Shown here piece after piece: positions 14,630 to 20,135 of a DNA stretch of 39,739 nt. Each line of letters opens with the position of its first letter. The stretch's first letter is position 1. The DNA is from a virus: the IMG/VR virus record IMGVR_UViG_3300020411_000542, positions 1 to 39,739 of that record; one strand, 5' to 3'. The notes below the pieces were generated by a model, which saw nothing but the letters and a program-made list of their open reading frames with translations, did not search any database and was not told the DNA's origin. The translations under genes were made by a program, and so were the position numbers.

Positions 14630-15127
14630 ATGACCAAACCAGGACCAAAACCAATGGTAAAGCCAGCATGGCACCCAGCAGACGACCTGACAGAGATGCA
14701 ACGTAGATTTGTAGATTTTCTGGCGTATCGTCAGGGTAGATCTACATTTACCAAAGCAGCCATAGAGGCAGGATACAGTGAGAAAAGAGCTAACAGAGAA
14801 GGCTCTGAACTTATGAAGAATCCAAAAGTACAAAGATACTATAGATGGAAATGTAACCAAATAAACAGATCGCAGGCTGTGAACCATACAAACTATTTGA
14901 ATCAACAAATTAGATTATCTGCAAAACTAGAGGACAAAGGTAAAGAAGAGAAATGTGCACCGTTTGAAAACTTAATTGGAAAAGCTGCGGGTCTATTCTC
15001 AGAAACTCATTACCATGGAGATTTAAATAAAATGACTATGGCAGAAAAACTAGAAGAGATTAAAAGACTTAAAAAAATACAGGCTGAAAAAATTGACATG
15101 GATGATACCAAACTTATTTCAGAGTAA
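14630..15127 (+). CDS. terminase small subunit
   Basis: 165 residues. N-terminal Pro/Lys leader, then LTEMQRRFVDFLAYRQGRS and FTKAAIEAGYSEKRANREGS, a helix-turn-helix typical of Terminase_2-type small subunits, followed by a helical oligomerisation region and charged C-terminus. It recognises phage DNA for packaging and presents it to the large subunit. Unusually it is on the plus strand, 4.3 kb from TerL, and has its own apparently leaderless promoter. Its end overlaps the convergent minus-strand gene by 14 bases. No terminator is visible between them. Confidence 0.85.
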   Translation: MTKPGPKPMVKPAWHPADDLTEMQRRFVDFLAYRQGRSTFTKAAIEAGYSEKRANREGSELMKNPKVQRYYRWKCNQINRSQAVNHTNYLNQQIRLSAKLEDKGKEEKCAPFENLIGKAAGLFSETHYHGDLNKMTMAEKLEEIKRLKKIQAEKIDMDDTKLISE

Positions 15128-15404
15128 TCTTCTCCATTTTAAGAATACATCCTACTGGAAATACATTACGATCTGAAAACAATTCATCATCTTGTTCATA
15201 GCTAGCAAACGTACGCACGTTCTTTCTATCTTTATCAAGTAAGTATGCATGAGTAACCATTACAGATGGCATCATACCTTGTGCTGTATGTAGATCCGCA
15301 TGCGAAGAATCACCCGTGATATCGACCCACGTAATTTTGTAAAAGTAATATCTTTTCTTTTTGATAACAACAGATTTATACTTTGATTTCTTCAGACGTC
15401 TCAT
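15114..15404 (-). CDS. 96-residue conserved unknown protein
   Basis: Begins MRRLKKSKYKSVVIKKKRYY; mid-part FYKITWVDITGDSSHADLH and end ASYEQDDELFSDRNVFPVG look like a small beta-rich domain. It resembles a family remembered from marine phages. Convergent with TerS, overlapping it by 14 bases. A GGGG run lies 13 bases before the ATG. Function unknown. Confidence 0.75.
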   Translation of the reverse strand: MRRLKKSKYKSVVIKKKRYYFYKITWVDITGDSSHADLHTAQGMMPSVMVTHAYLLDKDRKNVRTFASYEQDDELFSDRNVFPVGCILKMEKITLK

Positions 15405-15698
15405 CAGGATCTGTATACCCCTTTTTGTATAAGTAATAAATAAATATAAAAAATCATACGCGCGACCCCCTATTTCGTTGGTATTACTAGCTTTTTTAAC
15501 AATTGTACCAATTGTACCTCATTGTACCAAGCACCTTTGGTACAAATTTGAGCATATAAACGTTGGTATACAACACTTTTTTTAATTGTACCAATTGTAC
15601 CAGGGTTTAAAAAAAATAAAAAAAATTTTTTTATTTTTATACAGAAAAGTGTATACAATGGGTACATGGCCAAATTATACTGGAATTCCTTGTACTTT
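15405..15698. other. 294-base gap with iterons and AT tract, candidate origin
   Basis: No convincing gene lies here. The gap holds five exact ATTGTACC units and related copies, then an A/T-only stretch (15606-15640), with further GGTACAA-type copies in the end of the exonuclease gene. GTATAC-containing short repeats occur at 15567-15571 and 15641-15657. The layout of repeated sites next to an easily melted tract resembles an iteron-type origin; this is inference. Confidence 0.45.
15501..15601. repeat. ATTGTACC iteron-like repeats
   Basis: Direct copies at 15502-15509, 15511-15518, 15521-15528, 15585-15592 and 15594-15601, plus an inverted variant GGTACAAAT at 15539-15547. The 18-mer AATTGTACCAATTGTACC occurs exactly twice (15501-15518 and 15584-15601), 83 bases apart. 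Pairs are spaced 9 or 10 bases, about one helical turn. A further inverted exact copy is at 15735-15742. Confidence 0.85.
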
Positions 15699-16412
15699 TT
15701 AATCATTTTTTGTACCTTGGCCCTCTTCATTCTTGGTACAATTTGCATAATATTGATCGACCTTCTTCAAGAAGGTATGCATGTAGCCTTGGAATTCCTT
15801 GTCAAGCACTTCAAACTTTTGAAAAAATCCATCTTTACTGCACATTAGAATGATTCCAGACTGGATCTGTGTATCATATACATAGTTGTGGGCCATAGCG
15901 TAGGCCGCTAGCTGTGTGAAGTAATCATCAATCCATTCACGTTGTTTAGGCTTGTTAGTTTGTTTAAAGTCTATTATACTTTCGCGTCCGTTATAAATTC
16001 CTACAACATCAGTAGCACCAGCATACAGTCCAGGATAGTATAAGGTTACCTCAGTGCCCCATACCTCTTCCAGGTCCCCGAGTCCTGATCGAATGACCAC
16101 GTCTGCCATGCGCCCTGCTTCCTGGCCCAATGCCGTAAGATCCAGATGTCGTTCGTCCTTAATATATCCTTCAAGGTAGGTGTGCATACTAGTTCCACGC
16201 ATCGCGGATATATCTCTGATACGGTCCGCTCGTTGTTCACCCATTCGTTTCTTCCAATCTTCTAATTTCTGTTTCTTTTCTTCTGACTGTGTCGCTTGTA
16301 ATATAGTCGTAACACTAGGTAACTTTTCGTGTGTTCCTACATCGTAGTGTCGTTTACCATTAATCAATGCTCGTGTAGAAGTAGGGTAATTAAATTTTTT
16401 ATTCCAGATCAT
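15699..16412 (-). CDS. PD-(D/E)XK exonuclease, RecB/Cas4-like
   Basis: 237 residues from the ATG at 16410-16412, preceded by GAGG. Motifs: RGTSMH (His77), GATDVVG (Asp135), IIDFKQT (Asp148, Lys150) and QLAAYAMA (167-174), in the order of the RecB-like nuclease superfamily. It should degrade DNA ends in replication, recombination or host DNA breakdown. It follows the 46-residue membrane protein gene with a short overlap and ends beside the iteron block. The family is clear; polarity and substrate are not visible. Confidence 0.88.
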   Translation of the reverse strand: MIWNKKFNYPTSTRALINGKRHYDVGTHEKLPSVTTILQATQSEEKKQKLEDWKKRMGEQRADRIRDISAMRGTSMHTYLEGYIKDERHLDLTALGQEAGRMADVVIRSGLGDLEEVWGTEVTLYYPGLYAGATDVVGIYNGRESIIDFKQTNKPKQREWIDDYFTQLAAYAMAHNYVYDTQIQSGIILMCSKDGFFQKFEVLDKEFQGYMHTFLKKVDQYYANCTKNEEGQGTKND

Positions 16413-16539
16413 CAAACCTCACAGGTTTTCTGACTCTACTTTCTCGTAAAATTTTTACGTGTTCTCTCCAGGCCCATGCACTGATAGAACCTGCGATACC
16501 CATCAACCATAAATAAAATTTATATTTAATCTTTGTCAT
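16399..16539 (-). CDS. 46-residue single-span membrane protein
   Basis: ATG at 16537-16539. MTKIKYKFYLWLMGIAGSIS is a basic start plus membrane helix (about 8-24), followed by a basic/acidic tail (REHVKILRESRVRKPVRF). Its start lies inside the end of the lipoprotein gene and its end inside the exonuclease gene start. Could be the inner partner of the small lipoprotein; not proven. Confidence 0.6.
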   Translation of the reverse strand: MTKIKYKFYLWLMGIAGSISAWAWREHVKILRESRVRKPVRFDDLE

Positions 16540-16645
16540 ATGTTATTATCCATCTTAATGCAGATGTAGTGGGATCGAAACTGTCAAACTTAGCGCTACA
16601 CCCAGATAAAAGTAAACAAATGATACCTATTTTTACTATTTTCAT
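16526..16645 (-). CDS. 39-residue lipoprotein
   Basis: MKIVKIGIICLLLSGCSAKF is a short lipoprotein signal with lipobox LSGC (Cys at residue 16). The mature part is only about 24 residues (FDSFDPTTSALRWIITYD). The start overlaps the LAGLIDADG gene stop as ATGA. Tiny outer-membrane lipoproteins in phages can be outer spanins, and this one overlaps a single-span membrane gene, but it lacks the Pro richness typical of Rz1. Confidence 0.65.
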   Translation of the reverse strand: MKIVKIGIICLLLSGCSAKFDSFDPTTSALRWIITYDKD

Positions 16646-17079
16646 TCTAAACTCATCATTTTTTTATACTCAGAAAGGTCTACAACCTTACCATTCATGG
16701 TAGGTAGATCACCGTAATGATCTAATATCTGCTGTATCTTAGGTAATTTAGTATGCGCATATGGCCAGAATAATCTACAAACATAATACGCATCTCTGAA
16801 TGTGCATCTCCATTTATACTGCATCAAGTATTTGGTCCCGTCTTTTCTTTTACCTTTGCGTGGTTTTTTATTTACAGTTCCAACACCCAATACTTCATGC
16901 ATCCAACGTATTACAGATTCATCAGTCATGGTAACTTCCATACTAATACGTTGAGACATAGACTCTCTGTAACCTTTGCCTTTGTGTTTCTTTTTCTTTT
17001 CTATTCGTTTAGCAAAGTAGATACTACCCTCACCATCAAATAGACCGGCAAGGTATGCTATATCCTCAGAGCTAATCAT
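16642..17079 (-). CDS. LAGLIDADG homing endonuclease-like protein
   Basis: 145 residues with one LAGLIDADG-type motif at residues 9-20 (YLAGLFDGEGSI; acidic Asp15 and Glu17), so it would act as a dimer like other single-motif members. The Lys/Arg-rich middle (KKKKHKGKGYR) and the C-terminal WPYAHTKLPKIQQILDHYG fit DNA binding. It probably nicks or cuts DNA. It overlaps both neighbours by ATGA junctions, so it looks like a settled part of the operon and no host gene is interrupted nearby. Confidence 0.85.
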   Translation of the reverse strand: MISSEDIAYLAGLFDGEGSIYFAKRIEKKKKHKGKGYRESMSQRISMEVTMTDESVIRWMHEVLGVGTVNKKPRKGKRKDGTKYLMQYKWRCTFRDAYYVCRLFWPYAHTKLPKIQQILDHYGDLPTMNGKVVDLSEYKKMMSLE

Positions 17080-17222
17080 ATTATTAACCCAACAATAAAT
17101 CCTACGATAAAACCTGTTGCAGTTAAAACTATCTCAGTTCTATACAACAAACTCCATCTTGATAGATCTTGTCTCCATCTTTTAGTTATATAAATATCTT
17201 TATTGAACAGAGTTATCCTCAT
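17076..17222 (-). CDS. 48-residue tail-anchored-like membrane protein
   Basis: ATG at 17220-17222. A basic amphipathic first half (NKDIYITKRWRQDLSRWS) precedes a C-terminal membrane helix (IVLTATGFIVGFIVGLII) that ends the protein. It overlaps the zinc-ribbon gene start-to-end and the LAGLIDADG gene by ATGA. Function unknown. Confidence 0.6.
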   Translation of the reverse strand: MRITLFNKDIYITKRWRQDLSRWSLLYRTEIVLTATGFIVGFIVGLII

Positions 17223-17373
17223 CTTTTATATCCTCCCATATCTCACCTTGACTGTTGCAGAAATCACAATCAGCCCATTGTTCTTCTCTGGCCTGTTCGA
17301 ATGGTACACGTACAAAGCCATTACCATTACAAACAGAACAGATAACTTTACGCTTTTTTCGGTCTACTGCCAT
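17200..17373 (-). CDS. 57-residue DnaJ-type zinc-ribbon protein
   Basis: Two Cys pairs, CSVCNGNG (12-19) and CDFCNSQG (36-43), are spaced as in the central zinc domain of DnaJ (CxxCxGxG). The tail is acidic (EDIKDEDNSVQ). It may act as a small zinc-binding adaptor or chaperone-like factor. The ATG at 17371-17373 lies inside the RHH gene, a 26-base overlap. Confidence 0.75.
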   Translation of the reverse strand: MAVDRKKRKVICSVCNGNGFVRVPFEQAREEQWADCDFCNSQGEIWEDIKDEDNSVQ

Positions 17374-17527
17374 TTATTAACTTCTTCGCTTTCTCATTTA
17401 CTAATAGTGTTACTGTTTGTGATCTACTTATTTTCATTTGAGGTACAATAACTTGCCTCAACTGATCTATTTTATTATATGTATCCTTTGGTAGTGATAC
17501 GTTTTTGTATTTGCTTATGTCAGTCAT
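17348..17527 (-). CDS. 59-residue ribbon-helix-helix regulator
   Basis: YKNVSLPKDTYNKIDQLRQV followed by KISRSQTVTLLVNEKAKKL gives the strand-helix-helix order of the Arc/MetJ fold, a dimeric DNA-binding protein. It is the only clear transcription regulator in the window, so it is a candidate reader of the ATGGGATA or TTGACA palindromes; that link is inference. AGGAG lies 10 bases before the ATG. First gene of the small operon running to the exonuclease. Confidence 0.7.
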   Translation of the reverse strand: MTDISKYKNVSLPKDTYNKIDQLRQVIVPQMKISRSQTVTLLVNEKAKKLINGSRPKKA

Positions 17528-17563
17528 AAATCTTATACTCCTTTCTTAGATTTAAATATGGGA

Positions 17564-17592
17564 TTTATCTCACAAATTACAATAGGTGTCAA
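17564..17592 (-). promoter_or_regulatory. promoter of the RHH operon
   Basis: Minus-strand TTGACA (17587-17592), 17-base spacer, GATAAA (17564-17569), followed directly by TCCCATA (reverse of the ATGGGATT at 17558-17565). The -35 box overlaps the ATG of the divergent secreted-protein gene. Confidence 0.45.
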
Positions 17593-17810
17593 TGAAATTT
17601 ATATTAAGTTTAATAATATGTTCCAGTGTAGCAGGTGAATGCATGCCTCCGTTTGACTGGCAGGAGTCATTTAATAGTCAATACGATTGTCTGTTATTTG
17701 GCTACGAAGAGTCTATCAATAAGATGAAAGAGCTTGGTAGAGAAGAGTCTACTAAGTATGGAATGTATGTTAAGTTTTATTGCACGCCCCAGCCTGGTTT
17801 AGATTCATAA
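17592..17810 (+). CDS. 72-residue secreted Cys-containing protein
   Basis: I chose the ATG at 17592, since AGGTG lies 4 bases upstream; a GTG two codons earlier is possible. MKFILSLIICSSVAGECMPP looks like a signal peptide or membrane anchor, and the rest has conserved-looking Cys in YDCLLFGY and KFYCTP. It resembles a small exported protein remembered from marine phages. Divergent from the RHH operon. Function unknown. Confidence 0.7.
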   Translation: MKFILSLIICSSVAGECMPPFDWQESFNSQYDCLLFGYEESINKMKELGREESTKYGMYVKFYCTPQPGLDS

Positions 17811-18068
17811 TCCATAACGCGGTGTACAGATCTGTGTGCACTGTACTGTACACCGGCCGGTTTTGGTCGCTACCCTTGCGGGTCATAGCTAACGTTAGTG
17901 ACTTAGCGCGAAGCTTTTGTATAGACGCCTACTCACCGGAATCAATTCTATCTACACATACAACCAATAAAATGGCCACTGCCATCATTCATTATATGTA
18001 AATTCAAACTATCCACATACCCAGTTAATTTTAATCTAAGTATGTCACACAAATCAAAACAATCAATA
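17811..18068. other. 258-base gap between convergent genes
   Basis: The gap lies between the ends of the secreted-protein gene (plus) and a minus-strand gene. It holds a 10-bp hairpin (17820-17855), an ACCC-TTGC-GGGT mini-hairpin near 17872-17883 and the exact palindrome CTAACGTTAG (17889-17898). A minus-strand frame continues through 17948-18068 but has no good start. No tRNA or integration-site pattern is seen. Confidence 0.5.
17820..17864 (+). terminator. weak intrinsic terminator after the secreted-protein gene
   Basis: CGGTGTACAG (17820-17829) pairs exactly with CTGTACACCG (17846-17855); GCCGG and a TTTT follow. The short U-run makes it only a moderate terminator. Confidence 0.4.
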
Positions 18069-18263
18069 TTACTTGTCAAAACTATTCCATCCAGGATCTG
18101 TTTTGACACTGGTATCAATTGGTATAGTCCATCGTTTAATATTATGAGGTCCATTTGCAAACTCCTTTACTAGTTTATACCAAAGATTTTTATACCTATT
18201 ATCTTTGGTGCGATTGTAGTCATTGGCTGCTTTGTCTATCTTATTCTGTAGACTCAGTGCCAT
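18069..18263 (-). CDS. 64-residue conserved unknown protein
   Basis: I chose the ATG at 18263 (MALSLQNKIDKAANDYNRTK), which matches the start of a small family remembered from marine phages; an upstream frame extension lies inside the previous gene. The middle reads KLVKEFANGPHNIKRW. It overlaps the previous gene by 23 bases. Function unknown; likely an alpha-helical protein. Confidence 0.7.
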   Translation of the reverse strand: MALSLQNKIDKAANDYNRTKDNRYKNLWYKLVKEFANGPHNIKRWTIPIDTSVKTDPGWNSFDK

Positions 18264-18432
18264 AACGTCTTGTACCCCAATCAATTATCTTTTTTAAACC
18301 TGGTGCAGATAAGTGTACATCTACGCCATAAGATTTCCATGCTTTCTTCATTAGATTTAATTCTAATAAAAATATGGACCATTGTCTTTGTGTAATACCT
18401 TTTGGTTTTATTGTTATTATTTTATCTTTCAT
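18241..18432 (-). CDS. 63-residue conserved unknown protein, leaderless-type start
   Basis: MKDKIITIKPKGITQRQWSI and KSYGVDVHLSAPGLKKIIDW recall a small marine phage family. The ATG at 18432 has no ribosome site and lies 7 bases after a strong TATATT -10 box, so the mRNA is predicted to start at the ATG. First gene of a two-gene unit with the 64-residue gene. Confidence 0.75.
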   Translation of the reverse strand: MKDKIITIKPKGITQRQWSIFLLELNLMKKAWKSYGVDVHLSAPGLKKIIDWGTRRYGTESTE

Positions 18433-18439
18433 ATGGGAT

Positions 18440-18467
18440 AATATATATATTTTTAGGATATTGTCAA
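18440..18467 (-). promoter_or_regulatory. leaderless-type promoter overlapping an upstream stop codon
   Basis: Minus-strand TTGACA (18462-18467), 16-base spacer, TATATT (18440-18445), then 7 bases (reverse of ATGGGAT) to the ATG at 18432. The TGA stop of the 42-residue gene (18464-18466) is part of the -35 box. Confidence 0.65.
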
Positions 18468-18592
18468 CGGCCTTGTCGGTTGTATTTTTTATACGATCTT
18501 TTCTTTGATTTATTTAGGCTTTTTGTGTGTCTACCCGGACGTTTTCTAGGTTTTGGACGTGGTACAAAGTTTACAAATTTACGCTTCGCCAT
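18464..18592 (-). CDS. 42-residue Arg/Lys-rich protein
   Basis: ATG at 18590-18592, inside the end of the zinc-ribbon gene. MAKRKFVNFVPRPKPRKRPG and SKKRSYKKYNRQGR recall a tiny basic protein of marine phages. About half of the residues are Lys or Arg. Probably nucleic-acid-associated by charge; not shown. Confidence 0.75.
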   Translation of the reverse strand: MAKRKFVNFVPRPKPRKRPGRHTKSLNKSKKRSYKKYNRQGR

Positions 18593-18788
18593 CGAAATAT
18601 TTATCTACTTTTGATTTTAATGTATCTTTAGTTATGTGTGGCATGTAAGTTATTTTACCATTTACATGTTGCTCAAGATCTGTACCACATGTCATGCATC
18701 TATAAAATCTTCTAGTTATACCCACTAACATTGTATACTCGTCACATTCAGGGCATACACCATTTACTATTTCTGTATGTACTTTCAT
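18579..18788 (-). CDS. 69-residue zinc-ribbon protein
   Basis: CPEC (12-15) and CMTC (31-34) form a likely four-Cys zinc ribbon (GVCPECDEYTMLVGITRRFY then RCMTCGTDLEQ). The rest is a small charged tail. It overlaps the upstream gene by ATGA and the 42-residue gene by 14 bases. A family remembered from marine phages; partner unknown. Confidence 0.78.
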   Translation of the reverse strand: MKVHTEIVNGVCPECDEYTMLVGITRRFYRCMTCGTDLEQHVNGKITYMPHITKDTLKSKVDKYFDGEA

Positions 18789-18994
18789 TTTAGGTGTAAT
18801 TTTTTAATTGATTTTTCACCCATGTATATTTCTGTTTCTGCTTCACTGCGTATGCATTTATAAGACACGTTAGGATTAAACTCACGTTCTGCAACACGAC
18901 GTGCACGTAGACATGCAGCCATAGATTCTTGTATTCTGTGTTCCTTAATCTCTCCGTCCCAAAACATAAGAAGAGCCACTACAACTTCTATCAT
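18785..18994 (-). CDS. 69-residue small protein with hydrophobic start
   Basis: MIEVVVALLMFWDGEIKEHR may be a signal anchor or buried strand; then MAACLRARRVAEREF and YKCIRSEAETEIYMGEKS with two Cys, resembling a small marine phage family. GGGAG lies 6 bases before the ATG, and the start overlaps the coiled-coil gene by ATGA. Function unknown. Confidence 0.72.
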   Translation of the reverse strand: MIEVVVALLMFWDGEIKEHRIQESMAACLRARRVAEREFNPNVSYKCIRSEAETEIYMGEKSIKKLHLK

Positions 18995-19413
18995 TGTGAG
19001 CTCCCGTTTGTATATTTCATTTCTCTATTTGCATCCTTTAGTTTTTCAATATCTATCAAAACCTTATCCATCTGTCCTCTTAAAAACTCAATGTTTACTT
19101 TGTTTAAAGCCATCGACTCAATATGTGCACTTAACTTCTCACTAGTTTTATAAAGATCCTCGATCATCATAAATTGTTCGCTATCTGCGGGAAGCGACCC
19201 AAGTTGGCCACGTGGCCATTTTATTCTAAACTCCGTATTTTCTGCTAAATCTTTTTCCATTAATTGTATTCTAGTGTCAGCTATATTTAGTCTCTCAACA
19301 ATCTGGAAATAGCCCATGGTGCCGAGTGCCACGATAATTATTAGACTGGCAACCGTCTTCATTGGCATTTGGACGGCTGCAGATTCAGATATTGTGAGTG
19401 GTTTTTTAGACAT
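18991..19413 (-). CDS. membrane-anchored coiled-coil protein
   Basis: 140 residues from the ATG at 19411-19413, which overlaps the previous stop as TAATG. A membrane helix (about 20-37, TVASLIIIVALGTMGYF) is followed by long charged helices (IQLMEKDLAEN; DKVLIDIEKLKDANREM) that suggest a periplasmic coiled coil. This topology resembles an inner-membrane spanin, or a virion/tail accessory. It has no partner lipoprotein directly beside it. Confidence 0.7.
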   Translation of the reverse strand: MSKKPLTISESAAVQMPMKTVASLIIIVALGTMGYFQIVERLNIADTRIQLMEKDLAENTEFRIKWPRGQLGSLPADSEQFMMIEDLYKTSEKLSAHIESMALNKVNIEFLRGQMDKVLIDIEKLKDANREMKYTNGSSQ

Positions 19414-19490
19414 TATTTTTGCCAACTAAAAAGCCATGCTACAAACTTATTCCATAAGTTTTTAATTTTATTTATAATTTTTTTAATCAT
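19413..19490 (-). CDS. 25-residue cationic amphipathic peptide
   Basis: MIKKIINKIKNLWNKFVAWL then FSWQK. A strong GAGGAG ribosome site lies 7 bases upstream. It reads as one amphipathic helix with Lys on one face and Ile/Leu/Trp/Phe on the other. It could act on membranes, but might also just be a coupling peptide for the next gene. Confidence 0.6.
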   Translation of the reverse strand: MIKKIINKIKNLWNKFVAWLFSWQK

Positions 19491-20133
19491 TTTTCTTCTC
19501 CTCAATTTCGTAGAAAAAGTTATCAGTGTCTTCTGTTTTCCATTGACCTGTATCTTCTACGTTCCATTCAGATGTTTGGACCTTCCAGTCTGGAATATCG
19601 TCCTTCACAGTAAAAGAAGGTAAGTCCCATATACATCTATTGTTTGGCTGTGCCGCATAATTACCATCATCTAATGCAATTATGTGTGCGCACTTGTGTT
19701 CGTGCGGTACTTCTGAATGATCAGTGTCGAGTATGTTACTCTCTGGATGAGCAAAGTCAATGGTAAATAAGTATTTACCTGGGTGCCATTTTTTATCTTT
19801 GCCTATGTATTTACCAGACACACCTGTCAAGATATCCCAATTAGTAACAGCAGGATAGTAACTAAAAGAATTCCAGAGCTGAAGCTCATCAAGTCTACGT
19901 TTAGGTACGTCCTCAACTTTAAATCCACGTTGAATAAAAGCTGAGATAGGTAGTCTATAAAAGATTGCACCATTTTCCATGATTGCATGAAATAACGTGC
20001 TACGACCTGTAAGAGAACTGATACCAAAGATGATACAGTCTTCAACTTCTCCATGATGTTTTTTAAGATCATATAAATATTCTCTACGAATTTGTGCGTA
20101 TTCTACTGGTATGTTTGCATTTAAATAAGCCAT
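19483..20133 (-). CDS. 216-residue conserved unknown protein
   Basis: Begins MAYLNANIPVEYAQIRREYL and contains EVEDCIIFGISSLTGRSTLF, HKCAHIIALDDGNYAAQPNN and a C-terminal SEWNVEDTGQWKTEDTDNFF. This is a family remembered beside polA in marine phages. It looks like a beta-rich globular protein with many Asp/Trp. It lies 2 bases after the polymerase stop, with no strong ribosome site, so translation is probably coupled. Function unknown. Confidence 0.75.
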   Translation of the reverse strand: MAYLNANIPVEYAQIRREYLYDLKKHHGEVEDCIIFGISSLTGRSTLFHAIMENGAIFYRLPISAFIQRGFKVEDVPKRRLDELQLWNSFSYYPAVTNWDILTGVSGKYIGKDKKWHPGKYLFTIDFAHPESNILDTDHSEVPHEHKCAHIIALDDGNYAAQPNNRCIWDLPSFTVKDDIPDWKVQTSEWNVEDTGQWKTEDTDNFFYEIEEKKND

Positions 20134-20135
20134 AA

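Noticed and set aside
15470-15748. Minus-strand 92-codon frame over the iteron region
   Set aside because: Its repeated T-I-G-T-I residues are just translated ATTGTACC repeats and the start lies inside the exonuclease gene; origin-like DNA explains it better.
17811-18068. Possible tRNA or attachment site suggested by palindromes
   Set aside because: No cloverleaf, anticodon arm or CCA-like end can be built, and there is no integrase in the window.
17948-18160. Minus-strand 70-codon frame in the convergent gap
   Set aside because: Half overlaps the 64-residue gene in another frame and no start or ribosome site follows that gene; remains possible as a small gene from about 18068, but unsupported.
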